A stretch of DNA of 8,044 bases from Bacteroidales bacterium (GTDB lineage Bacteria; Bacteroidota; Bacteroidia; Bacteroidales; WCHB1-69): the NCBI GenBank assembly GCA_031272415.1, contig JAISTU010000091.1, positions 1-8,044 on the forward strand. The letters are read 5' to 3'. Made by a program: the position numbers and the translations under genes. The notes under the pieces are model-generated. The model made no database searches, was not told where the DNA came from, and saw only the letters and a program-made list of their open reading frames with translations. Numbering within the stretch: the first letter of the stretch is position 1; the number at the start of each line of letters is the position of its first letter. Positions 5,676 through 8,044 of this stretch are shown here, in pieces.

Positions 5676-6510
5676 AATAGAACCCGTAAAATTTAGCCAA
5701 AGTGATTGTGAAAAATTATGGAAAATGGCAGGCAATCCAAACGGAAGTCAAAAAAATGGCAAACCTTTCGATTTTAAAATTTATCAAAGCGATTCTATGG
5801 CAATTTTGGAATTAAATAATTTTGGCGTTGATATTATAAAAAATTACGCCATTAAATATTCTGATTTTTTGAATTACTTTTTTGATAGCATTAACAAATT
5901 GAAAATCAAGCATTTATTTATAGATTTAAGTGCCAATGGAGGCGGTTCTGACGAATTTGGATATGAAATGTTGTCATACCTAATTAAGGATTCTGTGTAT
6001 TATTTAGGGAAATTTATAACCAAAACAAGCACAGAATTAAAAAGATTTTGGCGACTATTTGATAAATATGTCTATGGCGACTATTTGAAAAAAGGGAAAA
6101 ATAAAAGATTTTTTTGCGAAGAACAAATTTGGACACCCCAAACAAACGATACAATATATTACTACAAAAACAATGTTTATTTGATACAAAGCGATTTTAC
6201 GGCATCGGCAGCATTGAGTGTGGTAAGTTTTGTAAAATCTTATATTGGCATTACTGTCGGCGAGCCTGCACTCGAAGGCGCAGTAATGTATGCCAGTGTA
6301 TTGTTTTTTAAGATGCCTCATTCAAAATTGTCCTTTATGTGCCCTACCAAATATGGTGAGTTTTTTGGGGCAAATCAACTTGATAGGAGTCATCTCCAGC
6401 CCCATGTAGCCTATCCTATTACTGATCCTACAAAAAGTTTTACATTGGAACAATTGAAAGATATGTTGCAAAAGATAAAAATTTATAAAAAAGAAAAGAT
6501 GTTGGAATAG
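5659..6510 (+). CDS. S41 family peptidase, C-terminal catalytic fragment (gene split by frameshift)
   Basis: This frame encodes the S41 catalytic core. Counting from ATG 5659 it shows AILELNNF (48-55), FIDLSANGGGSDEFG (87-101, the DLRxNxGG-like motif), YLIQSDFTASAALSV (174-188) with the probable nucleophile Ser183, VGEPALEG (200-207) and MPHSKLSF (219-226). No CtpA-type GKG lysine follows, which fits the His-dependent S41 subgroup. Joined to 5076-5675 by removing one A, the gene would encode about 477 aa, a normal length for the family. The ATG at 5659 overlaps the upstream stop by 17 bases, so coupled re-initiation is formally possible. The fragment lacks a signal peptide, though, and begins mid-domain, so it is better read as the second half of one gene. 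A hairpin follows the stop. Confidence 0.75.
   Translation: MKKGNRIEPVKFSQSDCEKLWKMAGNPNGSQKNGKPFDFKIYQSDSMAILELNNFGVDIIKNYAIKYSDFLNYFFDSINKLKIKHLFIDLSANGGGSDEFGYEMLSYLIKDSVYYLGKFITKTSTELKRFWRLFDKYVYGDYLKKGKNKRFFCEEQIWTPQTNDTIYYYKNNVYLIQSDFTASAALSVVSFVKSYIGITVGEPALEGAVMYASVLFFKMPHSKLSFMCPTKYGEFFGANQLDRSHLQPHVAYPITDPTKSFTLEQLKDMLQKIKIYKKEKMLE
5661..5675 (+). other. Frameshift site in the S41 peptidase gene (A6 tract)
   Basis: GAAAAAAGGAAATAG contains six A residues (5662-5667) followed by GG. Reading with five A residues gives Glu-Lys-Gly-Asn-Arg-Ile-Glu-Pro and rejoins the two frames without a stop. The likely cause is a one-base gain in the homopolymer: a real mutation, a phase-variable tract or a sequencing error. 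Confidence 0.7.
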
Positions 6511-6522
6511 TTAATAAATTTT

Positions 6523-6550
6523 GGGGCAATGGCATGCCTTGCCCCTACAC
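6523..6550 (+). terminator. Hairpin after the peptidase gene, possible terminator
   Basis: GGGGCAA (6523-6529) pairs with TTGCCCC (6539-6545) around a loop containing the palindrome GGCATGCC (6531-6538). It starts 13 bp after the stop at 6510 and is followed by TACACCTTTTAATTTTT. The T-run is broken and merges with promoter module C, so this may be a dispersed palindrome rather than a true intrinsic terminator. Confidence 0.5.
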
Positions 6551-6551
6551 C

Positions 6552-6587
6552 TTTTAATTTTTAATTGATAAATTTGTGTATCTTTGC
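6552..6587 (+). promoter_or_regulatory. Promoter module copy C, upstream of cytidine deaminase
   Basis: TTTTAATTTTTAATT, then GATAAA, then TTTGTGTATCTTTGC. The -7 element TATCTTTG (6579-6586) ends 28 bp before the ATG at 6615. It differs from copy A at only three positions over 36 bp, and the identity to copy A runs on into CAAA. The in-frame GTG at 6576 lies inside the module and is rejected as a start. Confidence 0.7.
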
Positions 6588-6614
6588 AAAGGAAAAAAAT
6601 TTTTATTCAAAAAA

Positions 6615-7094
6615 ATGGAAGAAAAAAGCATTCTAATAAAATATTTTGTTTGTTGTAACAGGGAAGAGTTAAGTGTTGCGGATAGGGAGGTGTTGGTAGC
6701 GGCAGAGAAGGCGATTTTGGCAGCCTATTCACCTTATTCGCATTTTAGGGTCGGAGCGGCAGTGAGGTTGGATAACGGTTGTATTGTGCAGGGAAATAAT
6801 CAGGAAAATGCAGCCTATCCGCAAGGATTGTGTGCCGAGCGAGTGGCATTGTTTTATGCGATGTCTCAATATGCTGATAATCAAATAGTTACGATGGCTG
6901 TTTGTGGGGAAAATTCTGACATTCCTGTTTCGCCTTGTGGAGGCTGTCGGCAAGTGATGCTCGAATATGAGCAAAGAACGGGCAATAAAATGAGAATTAT
7001 AATCGCCTCAAAATCAAGTCAAATTCTCATTATTGAAGGAGTAGAAAATCTATTACCTTTGCATTTTTGTGCAAAAAACCTTCAAAATCTATAA
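6615..7094 (+). CDS. cdd: Cytidine deaminase
   Basis: The 159-aa product hydrolytically deaminates cytidine or deoxycytidine to uridine or deoxyuridine in pyrimidine salvage, in the cytoplasm. Seen: SPYSHFRVGAA (39-49), NNQENAAYP (61-69), the zinc/catalytic motif C73-A-E75 (Glu75 the proton shuttle), P107-CGG-C111 supplying the other two zinc Cys ligands, and a terminal LLPLHF (146-151). A three-Cys zinc site and single-domain length point to the homotetrameric class, as in Bacillus, not the larger dimeric E. coli type. The first 20 or so residues are a short extension that Bacteroidota homologues often have. The ATG at 6615 is used because the upstream in-frame GTG (6576) lies inside the promoter. 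A dehydrogenase gene follows after 27 bp; no functional link is evident. Confidence 0.95.
   Translation: MEEKSILIKYFVCCNREELSVADREVLVAAEKAILAAYSPYSHFRVGAAVRLDNGCIVQGNNQENAAYPQGLCAERVALFYAMSQYADNQIVTMAVCGENSDIPVSPCGGCRQVMLEYEQRTGNKMRIIIASKSSQILIIEGVENLLPLHFCAKNLQNL
7033..7061 (+). promoter_or_regulatory. Possible internal promoter for the dehydrogenase gene
   Basis: TACCTTTG (7054-7061) matches TAnnTTTG and has TTG (7033-7035) 18 bp upstream, a reasonable -33/-7 arrangement. It lies inside the 3' end of cdd, 60 bp before the ATG at 7122. It could allow expression separate from cdd, but one short degenerate motif in AT-rich DNA is weak evidence. Confidence 0.35.
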
Positions 7095-7121
7095 TTTTAA
7101 ACGACAAAAAAAATTGCAAAA

Positions 7122-7937
7122 ATGAATAAAAAAGTTGACGATTTAGACAAAAATATACAAAATGTATGGATAACTGGCGCCTCTTCCGGTATTGGAGAAG
7201 AATTGGCTTATTTATTTTCTCAACAAAATTATCATTTAATTTTGACTGCCAGACGTTTAGAAGAATTGGAAAGAGTAAAAAACGGCTGTAAAGACCCCTC
7301 TCGTTGCAGTATTTTTAAAATGGATTTATCTGATAGTGAGCAAATTAAAGAGATTGCAGACCAAGTATTGTCTACCTTTGGCAGTGTAGATATTTTAATT
7401 CATAATGGAGGCATTTCCCAGCGGTCTTTGATTGCGGAGACGCCTATTGAGATAGACCGTCTGCTCATGGAGGTGGATTATTTTGGCAGTGTGATTTTGA
7501 CCAAAAAACTGTTGCCGTCAATGCTTTATCGCCACAAGGGTCATATTGTTGCCATTAGCAGCATTGTGTCGATGTTTGGCTTTCCGCAGAGGGCTGCTTA
7601 TAGTGCTGCAAAACACGCCATGAATGCTTTTTATGAGACGCTTTGGGCTGAAAATCAAGCAGATGGCATACGCACTACTATCGTTTATCCGGGCAGAATT
7701 ATCACTCGCGTTTCTTACAATGCCATCACCAAAGACGGCACCGCACACGGAGTAATGGATAACGCTCAACAAAAAGGCATTCCTGCCACTCTTTGTGCCA
7801 AAAAAATCAAAAAAGGTATCGACAAAAATAAACGTCAAATTTATATCTGCCAAAATGACATTTGGATGGTGCGTATAAAAAGATTTTTCCCGCTGTTATA
7901 CTATAAAATTGTCTCAAAGATTAAGCCCAATGGCTAA
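7122..7937 (+). CDS. Classical short-chain dehydrogenase/reductase (SDR)
   Basis: The 271-aa product is a cytoplasmic NAD(P)-dependent oxidoreductase with a single Rossmann domain and classical SDR length. Seen: cofactor-binding TGASSGIG (18-25), TARR (42-45) after the second strand, with the Arg pair suggesting NADP(H), MDL (67-69), NGG (95-97, in place of NAG), catalytic Ser147, and Y160-SAA-K164. The YPG (189-191) also fits. The fourth tetrad residue, normally Asn in a VNYFG-like motif, is Asp119 here (VDYFG). The basic, aromatic C-terminus (RIKRFFPLLYYKIVSKIK, 251-268) could contact the membrane, as in DHRS7-like SDRs. Substrate cannot be inferred. It starts 27 bp after cdd with an A-rich leader and is followed 8 bp later by the stop of a convergent gene. 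Confidence 0.92.
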   Translation: MNKKVDDLDKNIQNVWITGASSGIGEELAYLFSQQNYHLILTARRLEELERVKNGCKDPSRCSIFKMDLSDSEQIKEIADQVLSTFGSVDILIHNGGISQRSLIAETPIEIDRLLMEVDYFGSVILTKKLLPSMLYRHKGHIVAISSIVSMFGFPQRAAYSAAKHAMNAFYETLWAENQADGIRTTIVYPGRIITRVSYNAITKDGTAHGVMDNAQQKGIPATLCAKKIKKGIDKNKRQIYICQNDIWMVRIKRFFPLLYYKIVSKIKPNG

Positions 7938-7945
7938 AATTTTGC

Positions 7946-8044
7946 TCACTTGATGGGCGAACAATAGCCGTCTTTGAATTGTGCTACTGTATTGATTTTG
8001 TTGGCAAAAAGGCATTGAAAAGCACTCTCTCCCATGCCTAATTT
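7946..8044 (-). CDS. C-terminal end of an unrecognised convergent gene (partial)
   Basis: The minus-strand frame is open from the right edge to a TGA at 7948-7946 and encodes 32 residues, ending in DGYCSPIK. The segment includes GMGESAFQC and LFANKINTVAQF. Its amino-acid composition looks like a real protein, and the stop sits only 8 bp from the end of the SDR gene, as expected for tail-to-tail genes. The rest lies outside the window and I do not recognise the family. A chance open frame of this length cannot be excluded. Confidence 0.5.
   Translation of the reverse strand, partial: KLGMGESAFQCLFANKINTVAQFKDGYCSPIK

Noticed and set aside
6576..6614. GTG start at 6576 for cytidine deaminase
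   Set aside because: It falls inside the same promoter element, and the added residues match nothing in the family; the ATG at 6615 fits.

Overview
The window looks like Bacteroidota (Bacteroidetes) DNA. It is AT-rich, has A-rich rather than Shine-Dalgarno-type start contexts, and carries TAnnTTTG-type -7 promoter elements. Its genes also fit: paired secreted DUF1573 proteins, a secreted protein usually misnamed asparagine synthetase B, a small lipoprotein, and a secreted S41 peptidase. Finer placement is not possible by eye.

Layout. Positions 1-1610 (minus) hold the first 536 codons of a fused restriction endonuclease/adenine methyltransferase (type IIG-like) that runs off the left edge. 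Positions 1611-2072 are non-coding and hold its promoter plus AT-rich repeats. A plus-strand operon-like cluster at 2073-4616 encodes four exported proteins: two DUF1573 paralogues, the 423-aa 'AsnB-like' protein and a 93-aa basic lipoprotein, with gaps of 46, 19 and 10 bp. Positions 4617-5075 are non-coding and consist largely of nested inverted and dispersed repeats. Positions 5076-6510 hold an S41 peptidase split into two reading frames at an A6 tract. Then come a hairpin, cytidine deaminase (6615-7094), a classical short-chain dehydrogenase/reductase (7122-7937), and the last 32 codons of an unrecognised convergent minus-strand gene (7946-8044).

How the parts relate. The four-gene exported cluster is the only convincing multigene unit. 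The deaminase and dehydrogenase are close enough for co-transcription, but a -7-like motif also lies between them. Three otherwise unrelated genes (the restriction-modification gene, the split peptidase and cytidine deaminase) are each preceded by nearly the same 36-bp module: an A/T block, a short variable block and GTGTATCTTTGC. This is the clearest shared regulatory structure seen.

The most notable observations are that repeated promoter module, the frameshift that separates the peptidase's putative catalytic His from its Ser, the composite inverted-repeat element at 4627-4995, and the probable misnaming of the 3053-4324 family. I did not find a clearly new multigene system. There is no CRISPR array, and I recognised no rRNA or tRNA gene.
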